From Rhynchopus euleeides (Eukaryota > Euglenozoa > Diplonemea > Diplonemida > Diplonemidae): a stretch of DNA of 64,000 nt. Positions 1 through 11,387 of the stretch are shown piece by piece (the stretch's first letter is position 1; each line of letters opens with the position of its first letter). Made by a program: the position numbers and the translations under genes. Location: positions 1,488,001 through 1,552,000 of the forward strand of contig OY723288.1 of assembly GCA_963210315.1 (NCBI GenBank), read 5' to 3'. The notes under the pieces are model-generated. The model saw only the letters and a program-made list of their open reading frames with translations. It ran no database searches and was not told where the DNA came from.

Positions 1-1
1 G

Positions 2-133
2 GTGTACAAGACACTGAAATCCCTCTTGTTCCCAGAGAACAACAGCAGCAGCGGCAGCAGCGGCGGCAGCGGCAGCACCTGTGGCTGCGGCAAGTCACAT
101 GACTCTGACGCTGCCCCTGAGGGCGAGCTGTAG
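2..133 (+). CDS. 3' end of an unidentified protein gene (partial)
   Basis: The reading frame is open from base 2 to a TAG at 131-133 and encodes 43 residues. It starts with a hydrophobic stretch (VYKTLKSLLFPE), continues as a Ser/Gly-rich low-complexity run, and ends with an acidic tail (PEGEL). The strand agrees with every other host gene in the window. The gene begins outside the window, so no function can be assigned. The region is short and made of CAG/GGC-type repeats, so it could also be non-coding; I rate it slightly below even odds. Confidence 0.4.
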   Translation: MYKTLKSLLFPENNSSSGSSGGSGSTCGCGKSHDSDAAPEGEL

Positions 134-1857
134 AACAGCACACCAAGCGCTCTTGAGGTGCGTCGCATCCCGCCCCACCTTTTTCTACGGCCGGAAACGG
201 CGTGGAAACATGCCAGGCGTTAACATTTCAATTTTATTTTGCCCGTTCATTGTTGGGAGGCTGCAAAGGTGGGACAGGAGAGGGGGGGGCGGCTTTTGTG
301 ACCCGGTGCGGGAGAAACCTGAATTCTCCCCCCCTCCCCCTCCTCCCTCCTCCCCACCCCCCAACCCAACGTCGCACCCTCATCTCACCCCCCACCCCCC
401 GCTCCCAGGTCTCACGTAGACCCGACGAGAAGAGACCTCCGTGGCAGGTCTTTTATTTGGTTCCGAATATTCTGAAATAGATTTCCTCAAGGAAGTCGGT
501 GTGCAGAACGAACGGCCCTCACACACGCACGCTTGTCGTGTGCAGTGCCTTGCGCAGAAGGGCTTGGTTTTTTTTGTCAGGCACACGTGACAAATGCACA
601 CAGGGCTGCCCTGGGGTGAGATGCGGCGTGCGGAAGCGCTCCCCCCCTCCTCCTCTTCCACAAGAGATAGATTTGCCTCGGCCCCCCCTCCCGGCGGATA
701 AGAGCACCCCGAATTAAAATGTGTTGTGGGGCAGTGGTGATGTGCTGTGCTGTGCCAGGATGAGATGTCTATTTGCGAGGTTTTCTCTTCCCAAGGAAAG
801 GGGTGTCGTATTTTTTTTCAAAGGGGAAACGGTGAAGGGGGTGTTTGGGGTGGTTACAAAGGAAATCCCTTGTCATGATCGCTGATTTTGTTCTTTTGAG
901 GGCAACGTCTGTTGTGCACACACTTCTTTCTGAGTGAAAGGTGTCACTCTGCCCGGGTATCCGCAACCTCCGCCCTGCTGGTGCGAGCTTTGAGTTGTGG
1001 AATCGTCACCGTTTCAACAACATCTGAGAAAGTTGAGATGTGTCCAGCACCCCCCAGCATTGCGTTGGAGTATTATAAGGCGGCCTTGTGACAATGTCTG
1101 TGCTGCATCTGGCTTTGTCCCAAGATGGGGAATACTTTTGACTTCGATGAAAGGAAACGGTTTGCTGCACATCAGTGCAGACTCCCACGCCCCCACCCCC
1201 CCTTCCCCGCAGCCCGCCGCCGATATTTAAATCCGCCCCTCTCCTCCCCCAGCGTCCCCGTCGTTGATTCGCTGCCTACCCCGACGCTTGCCCCGCCGAC
1301 CCACGCCGTGCGTGTCTGGCCTGTTTCTTTTGAGTTTTTTCTACTCCCATTCTCTCAGTTGGGTCATCTCCCCGGTGCACCCGCCCCGATGATTAGACTG
1401 TCTGTGTGCGGTTTGTATTTTTGATATTGGGCGCAACAGGGGTGCGGAGGATACCGGGGTGGAAAGGTGTGGTGGTGGGGCCTGGAGGGTGACAAGCTTT
1501 GTCAACCCGACGCTGGATTCTGTCAGGTTGATTGGCTTTGTTCTGCGCTTCTGAGTGGTAATCCCCCACCCACACCCCCACCCCACCCTACCCCTGAAGG
1601 CTGTGTGGAGTGCAAATTCTGAAGAGAGAAGAAGAGCCGAAGACGGTAGACAGTGCATTTCCCCCCGCAAGCATTACACCCTCGCACCCCCCTCCCCCCC
1701 AGACACAGAAGGATATGAAAGGCATGGACTTGCACAGGCCTGCCGACCCGTGTTGTGTCGCGAGTTGCATGCTGGTTCGTTGCCCGACAGACCCCACTCA
1801 CCCCTGTCTTCTGCACACCCAGGCAAATGCCCCCTCAAAAAAAAATAGGGGGGCATA
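134..1857. other. Intergenic region without a recognisable gene
   Basis: The region holds C-rich pyrimidine tracts (about 325-405, 1190-1270, 1565-1600) and G-rich stretches. The short open frames have low-complexity Pro/His composition and no domain. No RNA gene was recognised. Confidence 0.6.
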
Positions 1858-2425
1858 CATTCGGCGGTATACCCGGTATGTACCGGGTATTTTCGGTATT
1901 TTCGGTATTTTGGGTATACCCGGTAGATACCGGGTATACCGAAAAAAAATCGTTATCCCCGGTATGTACCGGGTATTGACCCGGTATACCCGGTATTACT
2001 GGTATCCTACCCGGTATACCAGATGCATATCTGTGACATACTGGTGATCCTATGTGTACATAGTGGACTTCCGCTGGTGAGGGGGTGCTGGAAGCGGGTG
2101 TTTGGGCGGACCTGATCTTCAGGTATTCAACACCTTCTTTCAGACACCCCTGAACAGGTGTTTTTCGGCAAAAATGGGTGGAAAACCATCCAGACGAGGT
2201 CCTTGGGTGATTGGTCCTTGGGACTCACTGGGCCGAAGCTTCATCCGAGCTTCGCACTGAGTCAGCTCAGACCTATGACATTCATCCCCTCAGATTCAGA
2301 ACAGGAGCCCAGAACTGCGCAAACCCGAAAGCTCTCCTTCCGCACCAGTTGTATCCGCTGATTATGGGTCCTGTGTGACGATGGCTCATAGAACATACGG
2401 CTACACGGTGGACAGGACGCGATGT

Positions 2426-2449
2426 CCCATGTGGGATATCCCACATGGG
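2426..2449. repeat. Perfect 24-bp palindrome
   Basis: The 24 bases read the same on both strands, centred on GATATC with CCCATGTGGG arms. It lies inside the palindromic element and has no gene nearby. Confidence 0.85.
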
Positions 2450-2556
2450 AGATGGTGGGGAGGTGTACGTGTTCCCCCCTGGGAGAACGTACGCCGAGAA
2501 TCAATGGGAGAATGTCGGTCCTCCCAGGGGGGACGTGCCACCTCCTTTATGGGACA

Positions 2557-2630
2557 TCTAGGATAACCTACATTCTCCTATCGGTTCTCCCAGGGGAGAA
2601 CCGATAGGAGAACGTAGACTATCCTAGATG
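2557..2630. repeat. Long hairpin inside the palindromic element
   Basis: The inner 40 bases (2573-2612) form a perfect 19-bp stem with a 2-base centre. The outer part continues the pairing: ATCTAGGATA at 2557 pairs with TATCCTAGAT at the right side, with a few mismatches between. The total stem is about 35 bp. Confidence 0.8.
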
Positions 2631-4203
2631 TAGGTGAGAACACGTACGCCTCCCCTATGGGAGGTGGTCGCCGTGGGATGGCCCTCCAGTTCGCCCATGC
2701 GGACATCCCATACGTCCTGTACACCCTATACCAGCACCAAAGCTCATTTGAGAGAAACTGCAACAGACGTCAACCTGAATATGTACAGGGCAGGGTTCCA
2801 CGCTGCCTTCCTCCGGCATGCATGGCACACACCGGATGGGGATGCCTTCAGTGTAGCTACTTTGTGAGTGTGAACCATACTATCATCGGTGGAGAAACCA
2901 GTCAGAAGGGTCGGCGCCGGGGTAGACGGTAGGTGCGAGGACTCAGCCACTCGACAGCCAACTTCTCCAAAATAGTGTCTTTGACCAAAGGACAATACCC
3001 GCCTGTCATGATCCCGTACCACAGAGACCCGTGCGTCTGCATACGTTTGTGATGACGGGGGATGGAACCTGCCTAGACCTAACTCCAGGAACCAACGGCA
3101 ACTCGGTGCCGTGGTGAAAAGCGTATTCCCTTCTTCCTGACCTGCCATGATGATACATTGACGCTAACCACCCACATGTGAACACGCTACAGCTAGGACA
3201 CACAGAAGGAAGCAATGACTATCGCATTACTAAACAGGCACGCGGCACAGGAGGTCTGAGGGCCGCCGGAGGACACGGTAGTGAATATCTGTCCAGTCTG
3301 TATTCCCTCGGGTTTGCGATGCTTGGAAGGAGGAAGGCTTCGCTGTCCCGCAGCCCGACCAGCAGGAGATCACTGGTCCTTGAGGGTTTATATTCAGGGC
3401 TTCACATGCCTCTGGCTTGTACAATCGTGGACAGCTGCAGCCACCCATAGCACATAAAGTGCTCACCCAAGGAAGTCGAGGAGTTCGAGCTGTTGAACCT
3501 GAACCAGAGGGCGACAAGCAGAGTGAATACTATGCAAATCACTGATCCGTCGTGCCCCCCTTGGACCACATTAAACTCTTCTTCCTCCCACGCCTGCTTT
3601 GGCGGCTGGTAGGATGAATATGAAGACGACGACGATGCCCGCGACTCTGTATGAACATCTCTATGAAGAGTGGTGGAAAAGGACCTCGGGTGCCTTCTTT
3701 GTGGCATTGGGCGGCATTGCTGCGCATGAGAAGGCTGAGTTTTCTCCCTGTCGGTGGGTGTCGGTGGGTAGTGACCCTCTCTGTATTGCTGGGTTCTTCG
3801 CTCGCAACAGGCAAGCGTTGTTATCCCAAAAAATGGGTGTTTCGACCGCCTGCGCGTGCTCTAGGTGAAGTTCTGCACAGAGAGTACATATTTTTGTCGG
3901 ATTCCAACCTAATCTGGGTCGGTTGTGTGGTATATTTGCCCCAGGATCCGGGTTTTCAGGCCAAATACCCGTCGGATACCGGGAAAATAACAGTATTTTT
4001 GGCCAAAATTCAAAAAAATTGCCCTGGAGGCGGTCTGACAGCCCATTTTTGCGAGAAACTCGCACAGGAATTTTTTTCCAGAACATTCTGTCCAGCCAGA
4101 GGGCCAGAAAGTCACCAGAACGTGGTCCAAACGGGTCACCCCAGAAATACCGAAAATACCCGGTACATACCCGGTAGATACCGGGTATAACGCCGAATGT
4201 ATG

Positions 4204-5066
4204 GGGGGGGTGTAAAAAAAACAGGAGGGGGTGAACAAAAATGGTAATCACCTGCCCTTTTATCTCTGTTCGTCCTCAACCGCCTCTCTGAGGCACCAGT
4301 TGGTTCACCTGTCTTGTGGATCCTTCCTACCTTCCGACCTACCATGCCCCCCCCCCCCCCCCCCCACCCCACCCCACCCCACCCCCCCCCCCCACCTCGC
4401 GCAATCAGCATTCGGCGTCAGCAGAGATATCCAATGTCTCTTGGCTGATAGCAGTTCTAGCCTCCACGCTCCACACTGGTTCCTCCTCCCCCCCCCCCCT
4501 CTCTCTCTCAACAAATTCAACCTCCTCATCAGGCTGCCGGGTTTGGCGCACAAACAACAGCCTTATCTTTTTTGTCCGGAGTAGGTGCATTTCACAAGGG
4601 AAATGATTTTCATGCCAGCGTTCGGTATATATCCTGCACACACATGCAACTGCAGGGGGTGGCCGTTCGTGCAAAACGGGATACAAAAGTGGAACCCAGC
4701 CGTGGGGAAGGAAGAGCCTGGGTCTTGGAGGAGCGTGGATGAAGGATGAAGTGAGAGGGAGAGGGGAGAGGGTGTGGGAAGAGGAACCCGGAGGCACAAT
4801 ATATCCTGCATGTCTTTTTTTTTGATTCTGATTCTTTTCTGCATGGGAGAATAAGAAGGGCGCGGCGGCAGGTCTTATTGGCCACAAAACCCACCCCCAC
4901 CCCCACCCCACCCCACCCCCGCCCACTGCCTCGCTACCTCGCTGTATCCTTGCACCCCCCCCCCCCCCCGAGTGAGTTGTATTTTTTTTGCAATTCCGCA
5001 CCGTTCCTCTCTACACCTCCCCCACCATCCCCCACCACTCGCTGCAACCCCACCCCTGTGCCCCCC
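4204..5066. other. Intergenic region with long C and CCCCA tracts upstream of the methyltransferase
   Basis: Pyrimidine tracts occur near 4345-4394, 4490-4510, 4890-4925, 4953-4970 and 5017-5066. The last runs directly into the start codon of the next gene. Such tracts precede most genes here and probably help define 3' splice sites. No coding frame was supported. Confidence 0.5.
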
Positions 5067-5849
5067 ATGCCTGGCACCGGCTGTTCCCTCGGGAATGGCG
5101 TCTCCGGAGATTCCGCTCTGCCTGATGCCATCAGCACCCCAACTGGTGTTGGGCAGGGTCCGTGCAAAATCGACTTCCTGTCGGACAGCCGGTTTGTGGA
5201 GGAGGATGTGGCGGGGGTCCGTGCGGTGGTGAGGTGTCCTGACAGCAGCTACGACGCGGAGGTGGATTTCGATGGGATGAGCCTGCAGGTGTGGCGTGGG
5301 GGCCGTTTGCTGACGCGGGCTATTCAGCAGGGGGGGATCTGCGTGGAGGGCAGGGTGGTGTTGGAGATTGGGGCGGGGTGTGGCACCGCCAGTGTTGCGG
5401 CGGCGAGGCGAGGCGCTTCCCGAGCCATCGCGACGGAGTACAACGGTGTTGCCCTGCAGATGGTGCAGTGCGTCGCACGCCTCAACGAAGCGCAGGAGGT
5501 GGAGGCCTCACGGCTCGACTGGGATGACCTGAGCTCCGTCCCGGCATACCCTGTGGATCTCGTCGTGGCAGCCGACCTCCTTTTCCTCACCTCCGTCGCC
5601 AGCAAGCTGTTCGCCGTGCTGCGGCGGCTCGCATCCCACTCTCCCCAAGCAGCTCTCCCCTTCCACATGTTCCACGAGGTGCGGCGGTCTGTCTCGACAG
5701 AGGGTGGCAGGGTTGACCCAACTGACGAGCCCCTCGAGGCATTCCTCGATCTTGTCAGATCCAACGGTGGCAACGCCACGGCTGACCCGGTGGAAGGCGC
5801 AGATGTGGAAGTGTTGCATGTCGTGGCAATGATCCCAAAACCCACCTGA
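5067..5849 (+). CDS. Methyltransferase of the METTL21/EEF2KMT-like family (Methyltransf_16)
   Basis: This 260-residue protein is a class I SAM-dependent methyltransferase. Motif I is LEIGAGCGTASVAA near residues 98-111, followed by the acidic strand-2 end ATEYN. The motif IV region DLVVAADLLF (about 163-172) matches the D-VV-aD-ly signature of family 16 enzymes, which mostly methylate lysines on translation factors and chaperones. The frame is open upstream to 4878, but that part is pure Pro/Thr from a pyrimidine tract. I therefore start at the ATG at 5067, which gives the usual family length. No signal peptide is visible, so a cytosolic or nuclear location is likely. The substrate cannot be read from sequence. 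Confidence 0.8.
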   Translation: MPGTGCSLGNGVSGDSALPDAISTPTGVGQGPCKIDFLSDSRFVEEDVAGVRAVVRCPDSSYDAEVDFDGMSLQVWRGGRLLTRAIQQGGICVEGRVVLEIGAGCGTASVAAARRGASRAIATEYNGVALQMVQCVARLNEAQEVEASRLDWDDLSSVPAYPVDLVVAADLLFLTSVASKLFAVLRRLASHSPQAALPFHMFHEVRRSVSTEGGRVDPTDEPLEAFLDLVRSNGGNATADPVEGADVEVLHVVAMIPKPT

Positions 5850-6321
5850 AGCCCCCACCGGATGTTTCGAGGTGCTGCGGTGGGAGGGGGTGGGGCTTGG
5901 AGATCTCTTTGAGGGAGAAGGTGTGGAGATGGTCGACAGACACACAGGGAGGGAGGGGCGGGGTGGGGTGGCGCTCAAAGGGATGATCCGGTATGAGGGC
6001 TGTCCAGCAGCAGCGAAGGGTGGTGTGTGGGGTGGCTGTTGGAGGAGGTAGTGTCAAAGCTCGCTCGGTGTGACCCTACACTGAACATCGCAACGATGTG
6101 GCATTGGGTTGGGTTCGGAGTGCCGCAGCAGTGCAGAGTGCCACCGGCAGGGTAGTCTTCAGTTTCAGTTTTCGCAGACCTGCACCCCACCCCCCACCCC
6201 CCCCCCCCCCTCCTCAACATTTGCCGCCCACCCACCCACCGCCACACCTCCCCCACACAGGAAGGGTTCCACCTGCGGTGTGGGATACTCTGGCACACCC
6301 CTCCCCTTGCCTCCCTTTGCG
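5850..6321. other. Intergenic region between methyltransferase and LicD-like gene
   Basis: A G-rich 3' flank is followed by an ordinary stretch, then a pyrimidine tract at about 6182-6257. No additional gene was recognised. Confidence 0.5.
6182..6260 (+). promoter_or_regulatory. Probable 3' splice acceptor ahead of the LicD-like gene
   Basis: A C-rich pyrimidine tract is followed by CCCCCACACAG ending at 6260, 61 bases before the start codon at 6322. This is the form expected of a splice acceptor. With no upstream coding exon visible, it may serve trans-splicing of a leader; that is an inference from layout only. Confidence 0.45.
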
Positions 6322-7605
6322 ATGAAGCTCATGTGGGTGTACATCGCTGGGATTGCCCTGGTCGGCACTGTCAGTCTCATCACAAAGGCGCGCATGCTCG
6401 ATGGGGCCGGGCCACGCGCCGACACTGCGAAGCTCGAAAGCGATCTGCTGCAGTGGAAGCTGACAGCGCGGAGCTTTCTCGACCGCGATGAGGCTGCCCT
6501 GGAGCAGATGTCGCGCCACACCGACATCTCCCCGATGCACCGCGTGGCTGTCAAGCGCATGATCTCCGCCCTCCGGCAGGACGCCTCCTCCACTGTGTCC
6601 GACGATGCCTCCTCTGCTGCCGCAAAACTCCTCCGCCGTGCCGACACCGAATTCCTCAAGGAGGAGGAGGAGCACGAGCGGCAGCAGCAACACGTGCAGC
6701 AAGAGGATGGCGATGGCGGTGGCAGCCATGCTGCGGCCGACCCTGACCCGCACAGCAGCGGTGGGAGCCACGAGGCCTGGCCTCCCCCGGGGAATTGGGG
6801 TGCGAACACCGCGCAGAAGCTGCACACAGGCAATATAGAGGACCTGCCGACCTGGGAGTGGGATCAGCGGTATAACGACATGAAAACGTACTACACAGAG
6901 ACGATGGAGCCGACGGAGGGGCTCCTGAAGCAGCTGAAGAAGGTGATGCGGAAGACAAACAAAAACTGGCTGAAGAAGAACATCTGGGCGTCCTACCCTG
7001 ATGAGGATATTTCAGACTGCGCCAAGGGGACCCCAGAGTGCCTCTTCTGGACGAAGAAGGAGGTTAACGTGAGCATCCCGGAGGCGAAGGTGACGGGGTC
7101 TGACAAGAACTACCGGAAGTGCTGCATCGAGCACCGCAAGATGCGTGATGTGACGCGGAGCACCTTCAAAGTTCTCTACAACGCAGGCATCGACATGTGG
7201 CTGGGGGACGGCACTCTCCTGGGGGCACGAAGGGGGCACGGCACTGTGATCCCGTGGGATACCGACATCGATGTGTTCTCGCGTGTGGAGGATAAGGCGA
7301 GGATTGTCGCCGCTCTGAAGGCGGCAAAGGCGGACGGCAGTCTGCCCCATGCCTGGGAGAAGGACCGGCACGGCCGTGATATGTTCTGGGTGTATTACTC
7401 GAAGAAGCGCATGACAGGCGACTCCCATCTCGAGATCTGGCTCACAGACTTCAAGAAGCAGAAGCGGAACGACGCGTCTCTCGTCCTGCCTCTGAAGCCG
7501 TGCCCATTCTACGACTTCACCGTGCTGTGCCCCGACAAGGTGGACCGCATCCTCACGATTGCCTATGGGAACTGGCAGACCCCTGACAAGGAACGCAAGG
7601 TCTAA
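6322..7605 (+). CDS. LicD/fukutin-type phosphotransferase, type II membrane protein
   Basis: The product has 427 residues. Residues 4-20 (MWVYIAGIALVGTVSLI) form one membrane span with a short N-terminal tail, as in Golgi type II enzymes. A charged, His/Gln/Gly-rich stem follows to about residue 165. The C-terminal half carries the LicD nucleotidyltransferase-like signature WLGDGTLLGARRG (about 293-305) followed by IPWDTDIDV, whose acidic pair (DTDID) is the metal-binding motif. Family members transfer phosphocholine or ribitol phosphate to glycans. The frame extends upstream to 6109, but only through a C-rich tract and a probable acceptor AG, so I start at 6322. The acceptor sugar is unknown. 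Confidence 0.82.
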   Translation: MKLMWVYIAGIALVGTVSLITKARMLDGAGPRADTAKLESDLLQWKLTARSFLDRDEAALEQMSRHTDISPMHRVAVKRMISALRQDASSTVSDDASSAAAKLLRRADTEFLKEEEEHERQQQHVQQEDGDGGGSHAAADPDPHSSGGSHEAWPPPGNWGANTAQKLHTGNIEDLPTWEWDQRYNDMKTYYTETMEPTEGLLKQLKKVMRKTNKNWLKKNIWASYPDEDISDCAKGTPECLFWTKKEVNVSIPEAKVTGSDKNYRKCCIEHRKMRDVTRSTFKVLYNAGIDMWLGDGTLLGARRGHGTVIPWDTDIDVFSRVEDKARIVAALKAAKADGSLPHAWEKDRHGRDMFWVYYSKKRMTGDSHLEIWLTDFKKQKRNDASLVLPLKPCPFYDFTVLCPDKVDRILTIAYGNWQTPDKERKV

Positions 7606-8391
7606 GAGGTTGGGGTGGGGTGGGGGGCGTGTGTGACATGCCATTCGTTAGAGCTGTTGCAGGATGAACTGCAGAAAGAATGGGAAAAATAACCCACCGG
7701 GTTGGTGTTGTGTGTGTGAGCCCCTGCCTGCCGCTTCCGCCGCGCTGCAAACGTTGCAGCCCGCAATGTGGGCCCTAACCTTCCTGGGATGGCTTCCCCA
7801 GACCATGACGGGCGCTTGCGTCAGGATTCTGAAATGGCCAACGGCGTGGGCATGCCTCAAAACTGCCTGCAGGGATTTGCCCTGGAATAGCGGAGCAGTG
7901 CCTTGTGTGTGGTGTCGCCTTTCCTGAACGAAGGGGCAGGCAGTCGTGGTGGAAACACGGTCTTGCCCTCTGGTGCAGAGCAACAAGGCAAGGCTGGACA
8001 ACAGGAGAAAGGGCCGTCAGTGGCAGTACCGCCAGCGGTGTTGCGGCCAGATGAGCAAATCTCCAGACCTACATACCGCTGATGTTCTCCCTCAGCGGGA
8101 AAACCTTACACGGTTCAGAAATCGTTCAGAACAGAACGGGGGAGGGGGGGAGGGGGTGGTGTGGGGCAGGGGGGCGGGTGTGCTGTTTCCTCTTGTAAAA
8201 ATGAGAGTCTGTCCCCCTTCCCAGCGCCCTGGGCGGCCCTTTTCTCTTCCTAACTGCGCGCTATTTTTTTTTATTTTTGCCCAAAAGAGCCTGCAGTGCG
8301 CCCCGCTTCCCCCCCCCCCCCCCCCCCCCCCCGCCCCTCTTCACCCCCAACCGAGCCACCCACATCTCCAAAGCCTTTCCCCTTCTAATCC
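7606..8391. other. Intergenic region with poly-C tract
   Basis: A GT-rich 3' flank is followed by unremarkable sequence and a run of about 24 C at 8309-8332. The pyrimidine-rich stretch continues to the next start codon. No RNA or protein gene was recognised. Confidence 0.5.
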
Positions 8392-9273
8392 ATGATGACC
8401 ACCACCGCCACCACCACCCATCCCCACCCTCCACACAACCCTCTCCATCGCCCAGGGCTAGCACCGATGCCGCTGCACCCCCCCACCCCCGCACGCAGCG
8501 GAGAGCCCTTCAAAGTCGCAGCCTCATCGTGGGCAGCTGACCCCGGCACTGTCCCGTCCAGCCTCAGCACACGCCTGCCTCATGGGGCCATCCTCCCCAC
8601 CACTACAGCCACCACCGCCACCGCCATCTCGCCACCCTCCGCCGGCACACGCCCCCTCCGCAACCCACCCCCCGCGCTGGGCAACACCCAACAGAAGGGC
8701 AAGCCTGTGGTAGCCCACAGCCTCAAACGGGTTGTCGTCTCGAGACTGTCTACGGGGGAGCAGGTCACACCCCTCGCGAGGCCCTATAGGCAGACGCCGC
8801 CGCCGGTTTATCTCCAGCGCATCCCTGGGAGTGCGCGTGCCAAGAGTGGGTGCAGCAGCGCATCTTCTGCAGCACGCCTCCTGAAGAAGGCGAAGCAGGA
8901 TGTGTTTCTGATGTCCGACCGCGCCCCCCCCGCGCAGTGGGGAGCAGGCCCGGTGGGCAGCCTCGCCGACGAGCCAATCGTCTCCTCCAGCAACGGGTCC
9001 CACAAGCCCCCCCTGCTGGTCAGCCTGGAGAACACCCTGGTGCACAACCTGCTGCAGCTCAACATGCGGCACAGGGGGAAGCCCTACCTGATGCACACGT
9101 CTGTGCCGGAGACGCAGGAGGGTTACCCCGACACCGCAGACCCGCCGCGGCGCCCGGAGGCAACGGAAGAAGCGATTCACCTCCTCCTGTCGGGTGGGAC
9201 GGGCGAAGTGGTGCCCCTCACCCCTCGGGGTGCGCTGGATGCGCTGGAGGATGCGTGCGACGCAGGGCAGGGT

Positions 9274-9307
<34 letters not shown>

Positions 9308-11387
9308 AGGAAAAGCCCGGTGTGGCTTTTGCCGAGCCGGGTCTCAGTGGATCGGGTGGTGGCGGTGGCGTGTTGCGGCAGCCACATCAGTCCACAGCCC
9401 CAGTGGAGTCGTCTGTGGTGCCCCTTTCCAGCGAGTTGGATATGTGCCAATACCGCAAAGAGAGGCTGTCGGCTTTCGAGCGTGCCGCGATGTTCTTCTC
9501 GCGGAGCTTCAAGACATACCGGCCGCTCCTCCTCTGGATCTTCGGGGAGTGCAACAGCTACGCGAGGTGTGTCGAGAGGCTGCTCCAAGAGAACCGCGGC
9601 AAGGCGGAGGCTCTCGAGACCCGGGTTGCAGACCTCCAGGGTGTTATCAAAGACCTCGAGAACTCCTTCAGGATAGAGCTGAAGCTCCGCGGGAGGGAAA
9701 CCGCGATCCTGCATCGAAAGATCGACACCCTCCATGCGGAGATCGCACTGCGGGATGAACGCGAGGCGGCAAACAAGAAGGTGATACAGGGGCTCGAGAC
9801 AAACCTCCGTGACGTCGAGGAGGTGAAGGTGTGCCTCCAGCGGACCGTGTCTCTCCTTGAGAAGCGTGTTTTCCAGGAGAAGGCGCAGTTAGACGAGAAG
9901 GCCAGCACCAGCCAGAGCGCAGAGATAGAGAGAGCCACACGGGAGGCGGCCCAGGCTCTGTTGGATCAGGAGGCGGCACAGAGGGAGAACCAGCATCTGA
10001 AGGAGGAGATCATTGCACTGCAGGCGATACAGCAGAGCCTGCAGGTTGAGAAGGACCAGCTGGAGCATGGCAGGGGGAGCATGACACCGCGTCCCGATTG
10101 GGGGGAGTCTCCGATATGCGACTGCATACAGTATACCGGGTCAACGGGGGCGACGGTGTTTGCTGCGGCAGAGCAGATTCTGGAGCTGGAGCACCGTGTC
10201 CTGGAGATCCAGGGGTCGGAGAAGATCTACAAAAGGAAGTGGTTCTCCGGGCTGGGGCAGGAGGCTCCTTTCAAGTTCCTGTGCTACACAGGGAGGATTC
10301 GGAATATGAACCTGAGGAAGCCGGTTGTGGAGCAGCACATCAAGCAGATATGGCGGGACAAGCAGCAGGATCACCCTGACTGGGAGCTGCAGGAGTATTT
10401 TATGGTGTTCCTCGAGAAGAAGTACGGCGATCAGCGGGCTGTGGAGTGGGCGTACAACATATGGTATTCCCTGCAGAGGTACAGCAACGATGCGGACTGC
10501 AACCTGTTTGCCAGCATCCTCAGCGGCGAGGTGGATGAGAAGGTGTGGTTTGAGGAGAACGAGCTGCTGAACACCCTGCGGGATGAGATGATTCTCCTGG
10601 ACGGCTCGCACTCCGGCTCCCTCTCGCCGGATCGGGTGCTGGAGGCGGTGCGGCATGTCTTCGCTGCGAAGCCGGATCACAACCTGCGCCTCCTCAGAGA
10701 GGCTCTGGACGATGACGAGAACAAGCAGGACCGCAACGACGACGGCGACATCGAATACATCCGCCTCTTTGAGGATGACGACGACTGCTACCAGTCGCCC
10801 TTTGTCGAGACCCTCCGGAAGCAGAACATCCAGGAGCGTGACACATACGTCACAGAGCTTCTCGATGCAGTCATGGGGTGCGTCTCGGTCGACGGAGTGG
10901 TTACAAAGGGGACTCTCATCACAGCGATACGCCGAGTCGATCCGTATGCCTTGCTTGGGTGGTGGTGGTGGTGGTGGTGGTGTTGCCTGTGCTGTTTGGA
11001 GGGGTGTTGGGGTGTGTCTCGGCAGTGGCGAGGGAACCGGATAACAAGGTGAGGGGATCTGCTGGGGGTTTGGAGGCTGGGGGTGCAATGGATGTGTTGG
11101 GTGCAATCAGGGGATGGAGGGAGGGGTTCTGCACACCACGCGCACTATCCTGTTGCAGGGAAATGCCGGAGACGTCGATGCTGGAGCTCGTTCATTACGT
11201 CTTCAAAGAAGCCAGCACGTTTGCAGCGATCGACACTGAACAGGGCGATGCCGCTTGCGAGGCAAAACTGCAGTGCATTCTGAAGCGCCTGCAAGCAGGT
11301 GTCGTGAAGCGCTACACCAAGCCCATCCACTACAAGGTGCTGGGGAGGAGCTATTCGTTGAAGGATGACATGAAGCTGATGGTGTGA
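8392..11387 (+). CDS. Large coiled-coil protein with an EF-hand-like C-terminal region, one intron
   Basis: Exon 1 is 8392-10943 and exon 2 is 11159-11387. The 215-base intron has a GTATGC donor and a TTGCAG acceptor, and the phase fits (a split Pro codon). Without splicing the frame runs into a Trp/Cys run and stops. The 926-residue product has a Pro/Thr/Ala-rich disordered N-terminus, a glutamine run near residues 294-307, and a hydrophobic helix-rich block (about 354-395). A heptad-rich coiled coil covers about 400-560. A C-terminal part contains DGSHSGSLSPD (about 735), which resembles a single calcium loop. I do not recognise an orthologue; a cytoskeletal or scaffold role is only a guess. 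Confidence 0.72.
10944..11158 (+). other. Intron of the coiled-coil protein gene
   Basis: The donor is GTATGC and the acceptor GTTGCAG. The intron contains a long GGT repeat just after the donor. Splicing restores a continuous frame (RRVDP joined to EMPETSML). Confidence 0.7.

Larger units (their letters stand above)
1858..4199. mobile_element. TA-flanked element with palindromic ends, non-autonomous
   Basis: The ends are inverted repeats: CATTCGGCG at 1858 is matched in reverse at the 4199 end, and similarity continues for about 50 bases rich in CCGGTATGTACCGG-type palindromes. TA lies immediately outside both ends (1856-1857, 4200-4201). G runs also flank both sides, so a G-rich duplication a few bases further out is possible. 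The interior has no transposase-like frame. It contains a perfect 24-bp palindrome (2426-2449), a long hairpin (2557-2630), and a diverged stretch (about 3255-3395) related to the hAT-type family at 49253-50450. I infer a non-autonomous DNA transposon. Confidence 0.65.

Noticed and set aside
8524-9735. 403-residue minus-strand open frame
   Set aside because: It is a reverse-frame shadow of the GC-rich coiled-coil gene, without domains.
10944-11052. Trp/Cys-rich tail of the unspliced coiled-coil frame
   Set aside because: It is translated GGT repeat from an intron; splicing from a GTATGC donor gives a normal C-terminus.
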